A stretch of 11,372 nucleotides of DNA, taken from positions 1 to 11,372 of the forward strand of contig JAGWVG010000027.1 of assembly GCA_018970965.1 (NCBI GenBank), read 5' to 3'. Positions 1-7,589 of this stretch are shown in pieces. The position numbers and the translations under genes are program-made. The stretch comes from Alphaproteobacteria bacterium. Lineage in GTDB: Bacteria > Pseudomonadota > Alphaproteobacteria > Sphingomonadales > Sphingomonadaceae. Positions within the stretch are counted from its first letter, which is position 1. Each line of letters starts with the position of its first letter. Below the pieces are notes generated by a model. It searched no databases and was not told the DNA's origin. It saw nothing but the letters and a program-made list of their open reading frames with translations.

Positions 1-974
1 GGATGACGCCAGAAACCAAAATGATTGATCAGCCCATTACGATCAATGGCTGGAGCCCGCGCAACAATAGCAAGGAATATCGCGGCGAAATGACGCTGCG
101 GACGGCCTTCACTTATTCAATTAACACAATTGCCGCACAAATTGGCCAACAAGTGGGCACAGAGGCGATTGCCGCTGTTGCCCGTCGGCTGGGGCTGACA
201 ACGCCGATTAACACCCAGCCTTCTATGGTGCTTGGCACCTCGGATGTGCGGCTGATTGATCTGACGCGCGCGTTTAATGTCATCAACGCAAAGGGCAAAT
301 CGGTTGCGCCTTATGGGATCGTCAAAGTCACGTCGACGCGAGGAGATGTGCTCTATGAGCGCCCCAAGGCGGAAGAACTGCAAGTGGTGGACCCTTGGGT
401 CGCCGCCGGCATGACAGATATGATGCAAACCGCGGTCAGCGCAGGCACGGGCCGTGCGGCACAAATTGGTCGCCCCGTTGCTGGCAAAACAGGCACCACC
501 AGCTCAAACAAGGATGGCTGGTTTGTCGGGTTTTCAAGCGGCCTGACAACGGGCGTGTGGATGGGGCGCGATGATGCAAAGCCCGTGCGCGGCTTACAGG
601 GCGGGCGGGCCCCTGCGACCGCTTTTGCAGCCTTTATGTCGCAAGCCGTTGCCAATCGCCCGGTGGAGAAATTTGAAACTGGCGTCACGCTTCCTGAGTG
701 GCTTTTGGAAAGCGATGAAGAGGCCTATTTAGGCGATACGGGCAATATGGCGGGTGATCCGCTTCAAGACCCTGCTTCAGGCGCTCAAGCGACACCCGAT
801 GAAGAAGCGGAATATCGCCGGATTATTGACGAGGCAACGCGGCGCGACGCTCAGCCAGTTCGGCCCAATGTGGCGGCGCGGCCCGCCACAAGCAGCCAAC
901 GCACTCCGCCGCCCGTCAGCAACGCCTCTGGCGCTGCCCGGCGCGACACTCAATCGACACGGCCAAACCAGTAA
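1..974 (+). CDS. mrcA: Penicillin-binding protein 1A family, C-terminal part (5' truncated by window)
   Basis: This is the C-terminal part of a class A penicillin-binding protein, a periplasmic peptidoglycan glycosyltransferase/transpeptidase anchored in the inner membrane. The reading frame is open from the window start, so the membrane anchor, glycosyltransferase domain and active-site SxxK lie upstream. Numbering from the first in-window Met at base 3, the second transpeptidase motif SxN is SIN at residues 39-41 and the third motif KTGT is at 162-165, followed by the usual DGWFVGF strand and a GVWMGRDD segment. After the transpeptidase fold (roughly residue 220 onward) comes a tail rich in Pro, Ala, Arg, Asp and Glu that looks disordered. 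The gene ends convergently, overlapping the 3' end of the minus-strand metallopeptidase gene by 25 bp. Family assignment is secure. PBP1A is favoured over other class A types from overall resemblance. Confidence 0.93.
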   Translation, partial: MTPETKMIDQPITINGWSPRNNSKEYRGEMTLRTAFTYSINTIAAQIGQQVGTEAIAAVARRLGLTTPINTQPSMVLGTSDVRLIDLTRAFNVINAKGKSVAPYGIVKVTSTRGDVLYERPKAEELQVVDPWVAAGMTDMMQTAVSAGTGRAAQIGRPVAGKTGTTSSNKDGWFVGFSSGLTTGVWMGRDDAKPVRGLQGGRAPATAFAAFMSQAVANRPVEKFETGVTLPEWLLESDEEAYLGDTGNMAGDPLQDPASGAQATPDEEAEYRRIIDEATRRDAQPVRPNVAARPATSSQRTPPPVSNASGAARRDTQSTRPNQ

Positions 975-1624
975 AGTCGCGCGCCGTTGCGGCGCAGCCA
1001 TTCGCGCGCGGGGGCGGGATCGCCCTCATATAATTTTGCCGCCAGCGCATGAAAGGCGCGGCTGTGGTCCATATGGACGCGGTGTGCCAACTCATGCGTT
1101 ACAGTTGCACGACGGACATATTCGGGCGCCAGGATCAGCCGCCAGCTATACCGAATATCTCCGGTGCTAGAGCAGCTGCCCCAGCGTGATTTTGGGTCAC
1201 CCACCCCGATGCTGGCCACATGCAATCCGTGTCGCTGGGCAATGTCACGCGTTTCCGTCTCAAGCAGCACATGCGCTTGGCTCCGCAGCCAGCGGAGCAG
1301 CCGCGAGGCTAAAAGATCACGTGGCCCGCCAATCCATAGCTCGCCATCCTTTAGCTTGGGTGTGCGCGGATGCGTCTCTGCCCAATTCAGGATGAATTCT
1401 GCGCCCCCAAAAGGCACAATCATGCCCGGTTCAATTGGCCAGGGCTGAGGAAGACGCGCACGCTGACGCGCAATCCAGCCTTGATGCGCCTCGGCCCATT
1501 CAAGCGCGGCAGAGAGCGAGGCGCGGCTGGGCAGAACAAGCCGAACACGCCCGCTGCGCGGATCAACGGACAATTTCATCCGCCGCGCCGTCGCCTTACG
1601 GACAATGTCCAGATCTTCGATCAT
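950..1624 (-). CDS. YgjP-like (DUF45) zinc metallopeptidase
   Basis: The 224-residue product matches the YgjP/DUF45 family of SprT-like M48-type metallopeptidases. The zinc site is visible as HELAH at residues 177-181, with a probable third ligand H187 in the following HMDHSRAFH segment. The family hallmark SRWGSCS is at 146-152, followed by the WRLILAP strand. The N-terminal half holds the beta-rich region typical of the family. No signal peptide or membrane segment is seen, so it is probably cytoplasmic. Substrates of this family are poorly defined. The start codon overlaps the stop of the upstream cysteine-cluster gene as ATGA (1621-1624), implying translational coupling and supporting this start. 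The 3' end lies inside the PBP1A coding sequence on the opposite strand. Confidence 0.92.
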   Translation of the reverse strand: MIEDLDIVRKATARRMKLSVDPRSGRVRLVLPSRASLSAALEWAEAHQGWIARQRARLPQPWPIEPGMIVPFGGAEFILNWAETHPRTPKLKDGELWIGGPRDLLASRLLRWLRSQAHVLLETETRDIAQRHGLHVASIGVGDPKSRWGSCSSTGDIRYSWRLILAPEYVRRATVTHELAHRVHMDHSRAFHALAAKLYEGDPAPAREWLRRNGARLYWFGRVD

Positions 1625-2067
1625 GCGTCCGAGCCGGGCCAGCGCTCAACAATATGGTTTTCAAGGTCGCCGGCATCGACCTCAGAGATTGTCCACCCCC
1701 GCGTCGACATGCCCCGGCGGTGAATTTCTTCGCGGTCGCCACACACCAGATAATGCCAATCGGGCAGCGGCTTATTTTCAGCGCGCAGCCGATAGGCGCA
1801 ACTGGGCGGCAACCAGTCCAGCTCTTGCAAACGCGCGGGCGTCAGCCGGATGCAATCGGGCACCTGCGCAAAGCGGTTTTTATAATCTGAACAACGCCCC
1901 ATCCGCCGATCCAGCAGCCGGCACGCGACATTGGTCGGATAAATTTCGCCCGTATCTTCATCTTCCAGCTTATTGAGGCAGCATCGGCCACAGCCGTCGC
2001 ACAGCGATTCCCATTGCGCCCGGTCAAGCGCGGAAAGCGGCGTATCTTCCCAATAGCGTCCAGCCAT
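1621..2067 (-). CDS. YcgN-family (UPF0260) cysteine cluster protein
   Basis: The 148-residue protein has the cysteine pattern of the YcgN/UPF0260 family, which belongs to the wider group of CxxCxxCC cluster proteins thought to bind metal or an iron-sulfur centre. CDGCGRCC sits at residues 23-30, with further cysteines at 49, 59, 72, 90 and 109. C72 lies in the PDCIRL motif and C90 in LPPSCAYR, both characteristic of the family. No export signal is seen. It is the middle gene of a three-gene minus-strand run: the SCO gene ends 7 bp upstream and the metallopeptidase start overlaps its stop by 4 bp. Biochemical function is unknown. Metal binding is inferred from the cysteines, and family membership is secure. 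Confidence 0.93.
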   Translation of the reverse strand: MAGRYWEDTPLSALDRAQWESLCDGCGRCCLNKLEDEDTGEIYPTNVACRLLDRRMGRCSDYKNRFAQVPDCIRLTPARLQELDWLPPSCAYRLRAENKPLPDWHYLVCGDREEIHRRGMSTRGWTISEVDAGDLENHIVERWPGSDA

Positions 2068-2074
2068 AGCGGGC

Positions 2075-2677
2075 CTATTTTACCCAGCGGGCAAGCTCAG
2101 TTGCCATGTCCTTGGCGGCCGTCTCTCCCGCATTTTGGGGCATGATGGCAATCGGCTCGCCTTGCGGGCCATAAAGCACAATCATCCGCGCATGATCGAC
2201 CAAATAGGCGCCATCTGCATTGGGCTTGGCACGCATAAAGGCGATGCCATAACGCTGTGCCACATCATCAATCTGCGCAACGCTGCCTGTCAGTCCAACC
2301 ATGCGCGGATGGAAGTTGCTGACAAATTGCTTGAGAACCGCCGGCGTATCGCGGGCAGGATCTACAGTGATGAAAATCGGGACCACCTTCAGCGCGCGCG
2401 CTTTATCCTCGGCCTCAAACAGCCGTAACGCCCGGCCCATGACCTGCGCATCCACCGGGCAGACATCGGGGCAAAAGCTATATCCAAAATAAATAAGCCG
2501 ATATTTTCCGGCAAAATCCTTATCGGTGACGGTCTTGCCCTCTTGATTGATGAGCGAGAAGGCACCCCCCATGCGGGCGCCTTGCAAGGGCGGCGCTTCG
2601 CCTTCGGGGGTCACCGCGCTACAGGCGGTCAAGAGAACAAGCGCCAAGGGCGCGAAGAGTGACTTGAATTTGTTCAT
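2075..2677 (-). CDS. SCO1/SenC-family lipoprotein (copper/thiol-redox chaperone)
   Basis: The 200-residue protein has a lipoprotein signal with lipobox LTAC, so mature Cys is residue 19, followed by a thioredoxin-like SCO domain. The copper/redox CxxxC motif is at C69 and C73 (FCPDVCP), and the conserved distal histidine is H162 in [17 protein letters not shown] (102-112) is also typical. SCO proteins deliver copper to, or reduce cysteines of, the CuA site of cytochrome c oxidase. No oxidase gene is present here, so the exact client is open. Residue +2 after the lipid-bearing Cys is Ser rather than Asp, so retention in the inner membrane is not obvious. This is the first gene of a minus-strand run with the YcgN-family and YgjP-like genes. 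It is divergent from the ankyrin gene across 73 bp, in which I see no convincing promoter. Confidence 0.95.
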   Translation of the reverse strand: MNKFKSLFAPLALVLLTACSAVTPEGEAPPLQGARMGGAFSLINQEGKTVTDKDFAGKYRLIYFGYSFCPDVCPVDAQVMGRALRLFEAEDKARALKVVPIFITVDPARDTPAVLKQFVSNFHPRMVGLTGSVAQIDDVAQRYGIAFMRAKPNADGAYLVDHARMIVLYGPQGEPIAIMPQNAGETAAKDMATELARWVK

Positions 2678-2750
2678 GGCCCGGCTAGCCTTGCTCTGCT
2701 AGGCGGCAGGACGCAAGCGGCGAATAATGGCTTATTTGGGGCATATCGAC

Positions 2751-3335
2751 ATGAAGAAGACACTCGCGATACTCGTGGCGCCTTTGTTGCTTTGGCCCAG
2801 CATCGCCAGCGCGCAATTTTCTGACAGCTATAATTTCCTGAAAGCCGTCAAAGATCGGGATGGGAATAAGGCGACTGACATTCTCAGCAAGCCCGGGTCT
2901 GTCATTGTCGATACGCGCGACACATTGTCGGGGGAAACCGCCCTGCATATTGTTGTCAAACGCCGCGATATGACATGGTTGTCGTTCTTGCTCGCCCGTG
3001 GTGCAAAGCCCGATATTCGCGATGGTGCGGGCAATACGCCGTTAATTGCCGCAACAGTGATTGGCTTTGCAGAAGGCGCTGATTTGCTTTTGAAGCGGGG
3101 CGCGCAAGTCGATGCCACCAATGGCCAGGGCGAAACCCCACTGATTCTTGCGGTTCAGGCGCGTGACATCACCATGGTGCGCCTGCTGCTGGCGGCTGGG
3201 GCCAATCCTGCAAAGACGGATCGGGCAACTGGGCTATCCGCGCTGGAGCATGCCGCGCGCGACAATCGCGCAGCTGTCATCCTTAAGCTGTTACAAGAAG
3301 CGAAACCGGCCAAGCCTGTCGCTGGCCCGCGCTAA
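2751..3335 (+). CDS. Exported ankyrin-repeat protein
   Basis: A Sec signal peptide is evident: MKK, then a hydrophobic core, then ASA before a likely cleavage at residue 21/22. The mature part is made of ankyrin repeats of about 33 residues, with recognisable units at about 61-91 (GETALHIVV), 94-124 (GNTPLIAAT) and 127-157 (GETPLILAV). There are weaker flanking units at about 31-57 and 162-182. It is therefore a small periplasmic protein-protein interaction module with no enzymatic domain. I chose the ATG at 2751, not the in-frame ATG at 2727, because it starts the signal peptide directly and has GGGG at 2738-2741 as a suitably spaced ribosome-binding site. It is divergent from the SCO gene and convergent with parB, 12 bp away. 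The partner is unknown. A link to the SCO protein is only suggested by position. Confidence 0.92.
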   Translation: MKKTLAILVAPLLLWPSIASAQFSDSYNFLKAVKDRDGNKATDILSKPGSVIVDTRDTLSGETALHIVVKRRDMTWLSFLLARGAKPDIRDGAGNTPLIAATVIGFAEGADLLLKRGAQVDATNGQGETPLILAVQARDITMVRLLLAAGANPAKTDRATGLSALEHAARDNRAAVILKLLQEAKPAKPVAGPR

Positions 3336-3347
3336 GGCACAGCGGCG

Positions 3348-4256
3348 TTAGATCCGTTCGCCAGACAAACGCTGGCAAATGAGATCCAGCTGATCAAGCG
3401 AAGAATACGCCAAGGTCACCGTGCCGCCGCGCGCGCCATGGCCGATGCGGACTTTGAGCCCCAACATATCGCCCAATTGGCGTTCGAGAGCAGCAATATC
3501 CGTTTCTTGCGCCATTGGCGGGCGGGCTGTGCCGCGCGCATGTGGTGCGCGTGACGTCTTTGCGAGCTTTTCGGTTTCCCGCACGGAAAGGCCGCGCGCA
3601 ATCACCTCTCGGGCAACGGACTCTGGGTTTTCGCACTGCAAAAGCGCGCGGGCATGTCCCATGGTCAGCTGGCCCGCCACCAGCCAGTCGTGCACCGCCG
3701 TCGGCAAGTTCCGCAACCGCATCAAATTGGCAATGTGGCTGCGCGATTTGCCCACAATTCGGCCGAGTTCCTCTTGGCTATGGCCATAGTCTTGGATCAG
3801 GCGGCGATACGTCTCGCCCTCTTCCCATGCATTCAGCTGTTCGCGCTGGATATTTTCCACCAGAGCAATTTCAAGCGCGGTTCGATCATCAAATTCTTTA
3901 ACAATTACAGGTACTTGATGCAGATGTGCGCGTTGCGCCGCGCGCCAACGGCGCTCCCCCGCAACGATTTGGAAGTGCGTCCCCATATCGCGAACGACAA
4001 TGGGCTGAAGCACCCCAAGCGCCGTGATGGACCGCGCAAGTTCATCCAATGCCTCATCATCAAAATTGCGGCGCGGCTGATTGGGCAAAGGCTGTAAATT
4101 GGCAATCGGAATCAGGCGGATACCATCAGGCATCGACCCGGCATCCGCACGACCTGAGACGGCACTGGCCGTTTCAGCCTGAATTTCACCGAGAAGCGAG
4201 GATAATCCACGCCCTAAGCCGGTGCGCTTTTTGGGAAGCTGGGTGTCTTCGGTCAT
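3348..4256 (-). CDS. parB: Chromosome-partitioning protein ParB (CTPase, parS-binding)
   Basis: The 302-residue protein is a chromosomal ParB/Spo0J. The N-terminus has the conserved LGRGLSSLLGE segment (14-24) that contacts ParA. The N-terminal nucleotide-binding domain contains GERRWRA (100-106) and ENIQRE (134-139), the CTP-binding motifs. The central helix-turn-helix for parS recognition spans about 158-185 (SQEELGRIVGKSRSHIANLMR), and a C-terminal dimerisation domain covers roughly 250-302. ParB loads at parS as a CTP-dependent clamp and spreads along flanking DNA. Four perfect parS sites occur within 4 kb upstream of this gene. Its start overlaps the parA stop by 4 bp (ATGA). It is the last gene of the operon and converges on the ankyrin gene with a 12-bp gap, leaving no room for a separate terminator. 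Confidence 0.98.
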   Translation of the reverse strand: MTEDTQLPKKRTGLGRGLSSLLGEIQAETASAVSGRADAGSMPDGIRLIPIANLQPLPNQPRRNFDDEALDELARSITALGVLQPIVVRDMGTHFQIVAGERRWRAAQRAHLHQVPVIVKEFDDRTALEIALVENIQREQLNAWEEGETYRRLIQDYGHSQEELGRIVGKSRSHIANLMRLRNLPTAVHDWLVAGQLTMGHARALLQCENPESVAREVIARGLSVRETEKLAKTSRAPHARGTARPPMAQETDIAALERQLGDMLGLKVRIGHGARGGTVTLAYSSLDQLDLICQRLSGERI

Positions 4257-5035
4257 GCAGCAACTTTCACTTTGGGCAGGCGCGCAACGACTTCGCGTGC
4301 AAGCGCCATATAGGCTTCTGATCCCGAACAGCGGTGATCATAAATCAACGCAGGCAAGCCATGGCTTGGCGCTTCTGACAGGCGCACATTGCGCGGAATA
4401 ACGGTGGTAAAGACCGCATCGCCCAAGCAGGCGCGCACATCTTCAGCCACAAGTTCGGTCAGCCGATTGCGGCGATCATACATGGTGAGCACCACGCCCA
4501 GCATCGAAAGCCCCGGATTATACGTCGCACGGATCCGTTCAAAAGTTTGGAGGAGCTGGCTTAAGCCTTCGAGCGCAAAAAATTCGCACTGAAGCGGAAC
4601 GAGCAGAGAATGCGCCGCCACAAGGCCATTGACTGTCAGCAGGCCGAGAGAGGGTGGACAATCAATAATCGCCACATCCCATTTGCCCGCGGGCGCTGCA
4701 TCCAAAGCGGCTTTTAAGCGGTGCGCGCGCTGATCGGCATCGACCAGCTCAACCTCGGCCCCCGAAAGATCAACCGTCGCGGGCAGAACGGAAAGATTAG
4801 GAATGCGCGTGGCAATAGCGGCATCCCCAAGGGCTGCTTCACCCATTAAGACATCATAGCTTGTCTGGTTCCGCTGGCTTTGGCTAACGCCCAAGCCTGT
4901 AGAGGCATTGCCCTGCGGATCCAAATCGACAAGCAAAACACCCCAACCAATGGCCGCAAGCGCCGTTGCGAGGTTGATTGCGCTGGTCGTTTTGCCCACG
5001 CCCCCTTTTTGGTTGGCCACTGCGATCCGGATCAT
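4253..5035 (-). CDS. parA: Chromosome-partitioning ATPase ParA
   Basis: The 260-residue protein is a Soj/ParA-type deviant Walker ATPase that binds DNA non-specifically as an ATP dimer and moves ParB-parS complexes. The deviant Walker A motif KGGVGKTT is at residues 10-17, with the signature Lys10 and catalytic Lys15. The A' motif is VDLDPQGN (36-43) and Walker B is IIDCPPSLG (123-131). The C-terminal SEAPSHGLP (220-228) and YDHRCSGSEAY segments are family-typical. The short N-terminus without an added HTH marks it as a chromosomal ParA, not a plasmid type Ia protein. It is joined by ATGA overlaps to rsmG upstream (5032-5035) and parB downstream (4253-4256), so translation of all three is probably coupled. 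Confidence 0.98.
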   Translation of the reverse strand: MIRIAVANQKGGVGKTTSAINLATALAAIGWGVLLVDLDPQGNASTGLGVSQSQRNQTSYDVLMGEAALGDAAIATRIPNLSVLPATVDLSGAEVELVDADQRAHRLKAALDAAPAGKWDVAIIDCPPSLGLLTVNGLVAAHSLLVPLQCEFFALEGLSQLLQTFERIRATYNPGLSMLGVVLTMYDRRNRLTELVAEDVRACLGDAVFTTVIPRNVRLSEAPSHGLPALIYDHRCSGSEAYMALAREVVARLPKVKVAA

Positions 5036-5664
5036 GCCGCCTTCGCCTTCCTCACATTCTGGGCGACGAGAATAGCCGCCTCGGAATCAGTGATACTCTG
5101 TTTCACGTGAAACACAGCTTGCCATGTTGCACGTGCCGTTTCCACTTCTTCGGCTGCTGACCGGCCCTTTGGCAAGAGCCAAAGCGTCTTTGGCGTGGCA
5201 AAGCGGTGGGCAAGATCAAATAATTTGGGCAAGGGCGCAAAGGCGCGCGCGGTGATGATGGCAGCGGGCGGCAAGCGCAGCGCCTCCACTTTGCAGCCAT
5301 GAACAACGGCTTGATCCAGCGCGAGCGCCTGCACCACGCGGTTCAAAAAGCCAATGCGCCCGCGCCGCTCTTCCACCATATGCACCGGGCGATTGCCTAA
5401 AATCGCCAAAACAATCCCAGGAAGGCCTGCCCCCGCGCCCAGATCTAACCAAGGGCCGTCCGGCGCGCCCTCAATATGCGTCAATAATTGCGCACTATCG
5501 ACAATATGCCGCGTCCAAAACACGTCAAATGTGGACCGCGCAATCAGGTTTTGATGTGCTGTTTCGGCGAGAACCATCTCGCGATAGCTGTCTAAGCGCG
5601 CCAATGTTTCACGTGAAACATGCAACGTTTCCGTCAGCCATGCCTTGGCGTCGTCTTCCGTCAT
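5032..5664 (-). CDS. rsmG: 16S rRNA m7G527 methyltransferase RsmG (GidB)
   Basis: The 210-residue protein is RsmG, the S-adenosylmethionine-dependent enzyme that methylates N7 of G527 (E. coli numbering) in 16S rRNA. The SAM-binding motif [10 protein letters not shown] lies at residues 74-83. It is preceded by RHIVDSAQL (52-60), the typical RsmG substrate-side motif, and followed by the [14 protein letters not shown] segment (98-110). Loss of RsmG is known to give low-level streptomycin resistance in several bacteria. The gene overlaps mnmG by ATGA (5661-5664) and parA by ATGA (5032-5035). Two perfect parS palindromes lie inside it: one near the start encodes VSRET (16-20) and one near the end encodes FHVK (185-188). 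Part of its sequence is therefore probably constrained by ParB binding. Confidence 0.97.
   Translation of the reverse strand: MTEDDAKAWLTETLHVSRETLARLDSYREMVLAETAHQNLIARSTFDVFWTRHIVDSAQLLTHIEGAPDGPWLDLGAGAGLPGIVLAILGNRPVHMVEERRGRIGFLNRVVQALALDQAVVHGCKVEALRLPPAAIITARAFAPLPKLFDLAHRFATPKTLWLLPKGRSAAEEVETARATWQAVFHVKQSITDSEAAILVAQNVRKAKAA
5099..5114. other. parS: parS site 1 (inside the 3' part of rsmG)
   Basis: A perfect copy of the 16-bp palindrome TGTTTCACGTGAAACA, the conserved ParB-binding centromere sequence of bacterial chromosomes. It lies in rsmG and is read as FHVK (residues 185-188). It is about 0.8 kb upstream of the parB start, with parA in between. ParB loading here is expected from established parABS biology. 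Confidence 0.96.
5605..5620. other. parS: parS site 2 (inside the 5' part of rsmG)
   Basis: A second perfect TGTTTCACGTGAAACA palindrome, 506 bp from site 1. It lies near the start of rsmG and is read as VSRET (residues 16-20). Confidence 0.96.
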
Positions 5665-7517
5665 GCGGCCACCGATGCGTGGCGCTTCGCAGCGACCAAA
5701 ATCGCGGCCAGCGCTGCGGGCGTTATGCCCTGCACGCGCTCAGCAGCGCCGAGCGTGGCGGGCTGCGCGGCGTGCAACCGTTCAACCATTTCGTTTGAGA
5801 GGCCCGGCACGGCCGAGAAATCGACACCGGCCAATGCGATGGATTCATTTGCGCGCATCTCGCGAATCTCCGCCTCTTGCCGCGCAATATAGGGCGCGTA
5901 GCGCGCATCCTCGAGCATTTCCGCCAAAAGCGCGTCAGATACGGCATCCACATCGGGACAAATCTGCAGCAATTGTGCGCGCGTTGGGCTCAAAAAGCGC
6001 AGCCAATCGAACAGGCTCTGACGCTCTCCCCTGTCGCGCACAGTAAGGCCAATGTCCGCAAGTTCCGCGCCCGATACGCAGCGATCTAAGGCAGACCGGA
6101 GATTTGCGCGCTGTGTTTCACGTGAAACAAACCAGTCCCGCCGGTCGGCACTTACACAGCCCATCTCAAGCGCCAGCGGGGTTAGGCGTGTCGCGGCATT
6201 ATCGGCCCGCAAGCGCAGACGATATTCTGCACGCGCTGTGAGCATGCGATACGGCTCAGTAATGCCTTGCAAGACAAGATCATCGATCATGACACCAATG
6301 TAAGAGCTTGCCCGATCGAGCACCAAAGAAGGTCGGCCCAGGGCGCGCGCGGCTGCGTTAAGCCCGGCAATCAGCCCTTGAGCGGAGGCCTCTTCATAAC
6401 CCGTTGTGCCATTGATTTGGCCGGCACAGAAAACGCCCGGCAATTCTCGAATTTCCAAACTGGCGTGAAGCGCCCGCGGATCAATATGGTCATATTCGAC
6501 CGCATAGCCCGGCTGCGCGATACGCACCGATTCGAGCCCCGGGATTGTTTTGAGAAAGGCGGCTTGCACATCCGCCGGCAGCGATGTGGAGATGCCGTTC
6601 GGGTAAACCAAGGGATCATCCAGACCCTCGGGCTCTAAGAAAATCTGATGCCCGTCCCGATCGCCAAAGCGGTGGATCTTATCTTCAATCGACGGGCAAT
6701 AGCGCGGCCCCTGCCCCTCAATTGCCCCAGAAAAGAGCGGAGAGCGGTCCAAGGCCGCGCGGATGACATCATGCGTTGCCTGCGTTGTCCGCGTGATCGC
6801 GCACCAAAGCTGAGGCGCGCTTCGACCGGGGGTCATGTCAGAAAAGGTCCAGTCACCCGCGTCTGACGGTTGGATATCCAGCGCCGCCCAATTGATGGTG
6901 CGGCCATCAAGCCTTGGGGGCGTCCCCGTCTTCAACCGCCCCATGGGCAGGTTGAGCGCGCGCAACTGCGTGCCCAGCGACACAGCCGCCTCTTCCCCCA
7001 CACGTCCACCAACAGTCCGCTCTTCTCCGCAGAACATCTTGCCGTTGAGGAATGTCCCGGTGGCCAAGACAATGGCGCGCGCCGACAGCGTCTCACCCGA
7101 GCTGAGGACAAGCCCGCGGACAGACTCACCATCCATGGCCAAGGCCTGCGCCTCGGCCTCGATAATCTCAAGCCCAGGCTGCGCCGCTAATAATTGGTGG
7201 ATGGCAGCCTTAAACAGCTTGCGATCCGCCTGAATCCGCGGGCCCTGCACAGCTGCGCCCTTTGATCCGTTGAGCATACGATAATGGATGGCCGCCGCAT
7301 CAGCCGCCCGCGCCAATATGCCGTCAAAGGCATCCACCTCGCGGACCAAATGCCCCTTGCCCAGCCCGCCAATCGCCGGATTGCACGACATGGCGCCAAT
7401 CATATCGCGACGAAAGCTGATCAGAGCCGTTCGCGCACCCATGCGCGCGGCAGCTGCAGCCGCCTCGCAGCCCGCATGGCCGCCGCCCACAATGATGACA
7501 TCAAAAGCCCGACTCAT
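5661..7517 (-). CDS. mnmG: tRNA uridine-5-carboxymethylaminomethyl modification enzyme MnmG (GidA)
   Basis: The 618-residue protein is the FAD-dependent partner of MnmE in making the (carboxymethyl)aminomethyl group at wobble uridine 34 of tRNAs. The FAD-binding [10 protein letters not shown] motif is at 11-20, [13 protein letters not shown] at 44-56, and [11 protein letters not shown] at about 198-208. The two functional cysteines appear as C239 (LWCAITRT) and C274 (RYCPSIEDK). The helical C-terminal domain that binds MnmE and tRNA ends the protein with [11 protein letters not shown]. Length is normal for the family. The motif around C239 reads CAITRTT where many homologues have CYITxTN, a small divergence. 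A perfect parS site inside the gene (6114-6129) encodes VSRET at residues 464-468. Upstream, a 72-bp gap holds another parS and separates it from mnmE. The start has only a weak ribosome-binding site. Confidence 0.98.
   Translation of the reverse strand: MSRAFDVIIVGGGHAGCEAAAAAARMGARTALISFRRDMIGAMSCNPAIGGLGKGHLVREVDAFDGILARAADAAAIHYRMLNGSKGAAVQGPRIQADRKLFKAAIHQLLAAQPGLEIIEAEAQALAMDGESVRGLVLSSGETLSARAIVLATGTFLNGKMFCGEERTVGGRVGEEAAVSLGTQLRALNLPMGRLKTGTPPRLDGRTINWAALDIQPSDAGDWTFSDMTPGRSAPQLWCAITRTTQATHDVIRAALDRSPLFSGAIEGQGPRYCPSIEDKIHRFGDRDGHQIFLEPEGLDDPLVYPNGISTSLPADVQAAFLKTIPGLESVRIAQPGYAVEYDHIDPRALHASLEIRELPGVFCAGQINGTTGYEEASAQGLIAGLNAAARALGRPSLVLDRASSYIGVMIDDLVLQGITEPYRMLTARAEYRLRLRADNAATRLTPLALEMGCVSADRRDWFVSRETQRANLRSALDRCVSGAELADIGLTVRDRGERQSLFDWLRFLSPTRAQLLQICPDVDAVSDALLAEMLEDARYAPYIARQEAEIREMRANESIALAGVDFSAVPGLSNEMVERLHAAQPATLGAAERVQGITPAALAAILVAAKRHASVAA
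6114..6129. other. parS: parS site 3 (inside mnmG)
   Basis: A third perfect TGTTTCACGTGAAACA palindrome, 509 bp from site 2. It lies in the C-terminal third of mnmG and is read as VSRET (residues 464-468), the same pentapeptide as in rsmG site 2. Confidence 0.96.
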
Positions 7518-7556
7518 GCTCTTGGCGCTACGCAGGAGCGTGCGTCAGGTCAAATA

Positions 7557-7572
7557 TGTTTCACGTGAAACA
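7557..7572. other. parS: parS site 4 (between mnmE and mnmG)
   Basis: A fourth perfect TGTTTCACGTGAAACA palindrome, 1443 bp from site 3. It is the only one outside coding sequence, in the 72-bp gap between the mnmE stop and the mnmG start. Bound ParB could affect readthrough or a local promoter here. Confidence 0.96.
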
Positions 7573-7589
7573 CGGGGCAGATGCGCAAA

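Noticed and set aside
1313-1328. CACGTG core within the metallopeptidase gene.
   Set aside because: Only about 8 of 16 positions match the parS consensus.
2727-2750. Earlier in-frame ATG for the ankyrin protein.
   Set aside because: It would add eight residues before a clean signal peptide, while the ATG at 2751 has a well-placed ribosome-binding site.
3360-3376. GCCAG...CTGGC inverted repeat near the 3' end of parB, considered as a terminator.
   Set aside because: The stem is only 5 bp, lies inside the coding sequence and has no T-tract.
3575-3589. TTTCC-N5-GGAAA inverted repeat within parB.
   Set aside because: A short repeat in coding sequence, unrelated to parS and probably due to chance.
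5125-5140. Additional CACGTG core just beside parS site 1, a possible degenerate parS.
   Set aside because: It matches only about 10 of 16 consensus positions and is not symmetric outside the core. Chance coding sequence is more likely.
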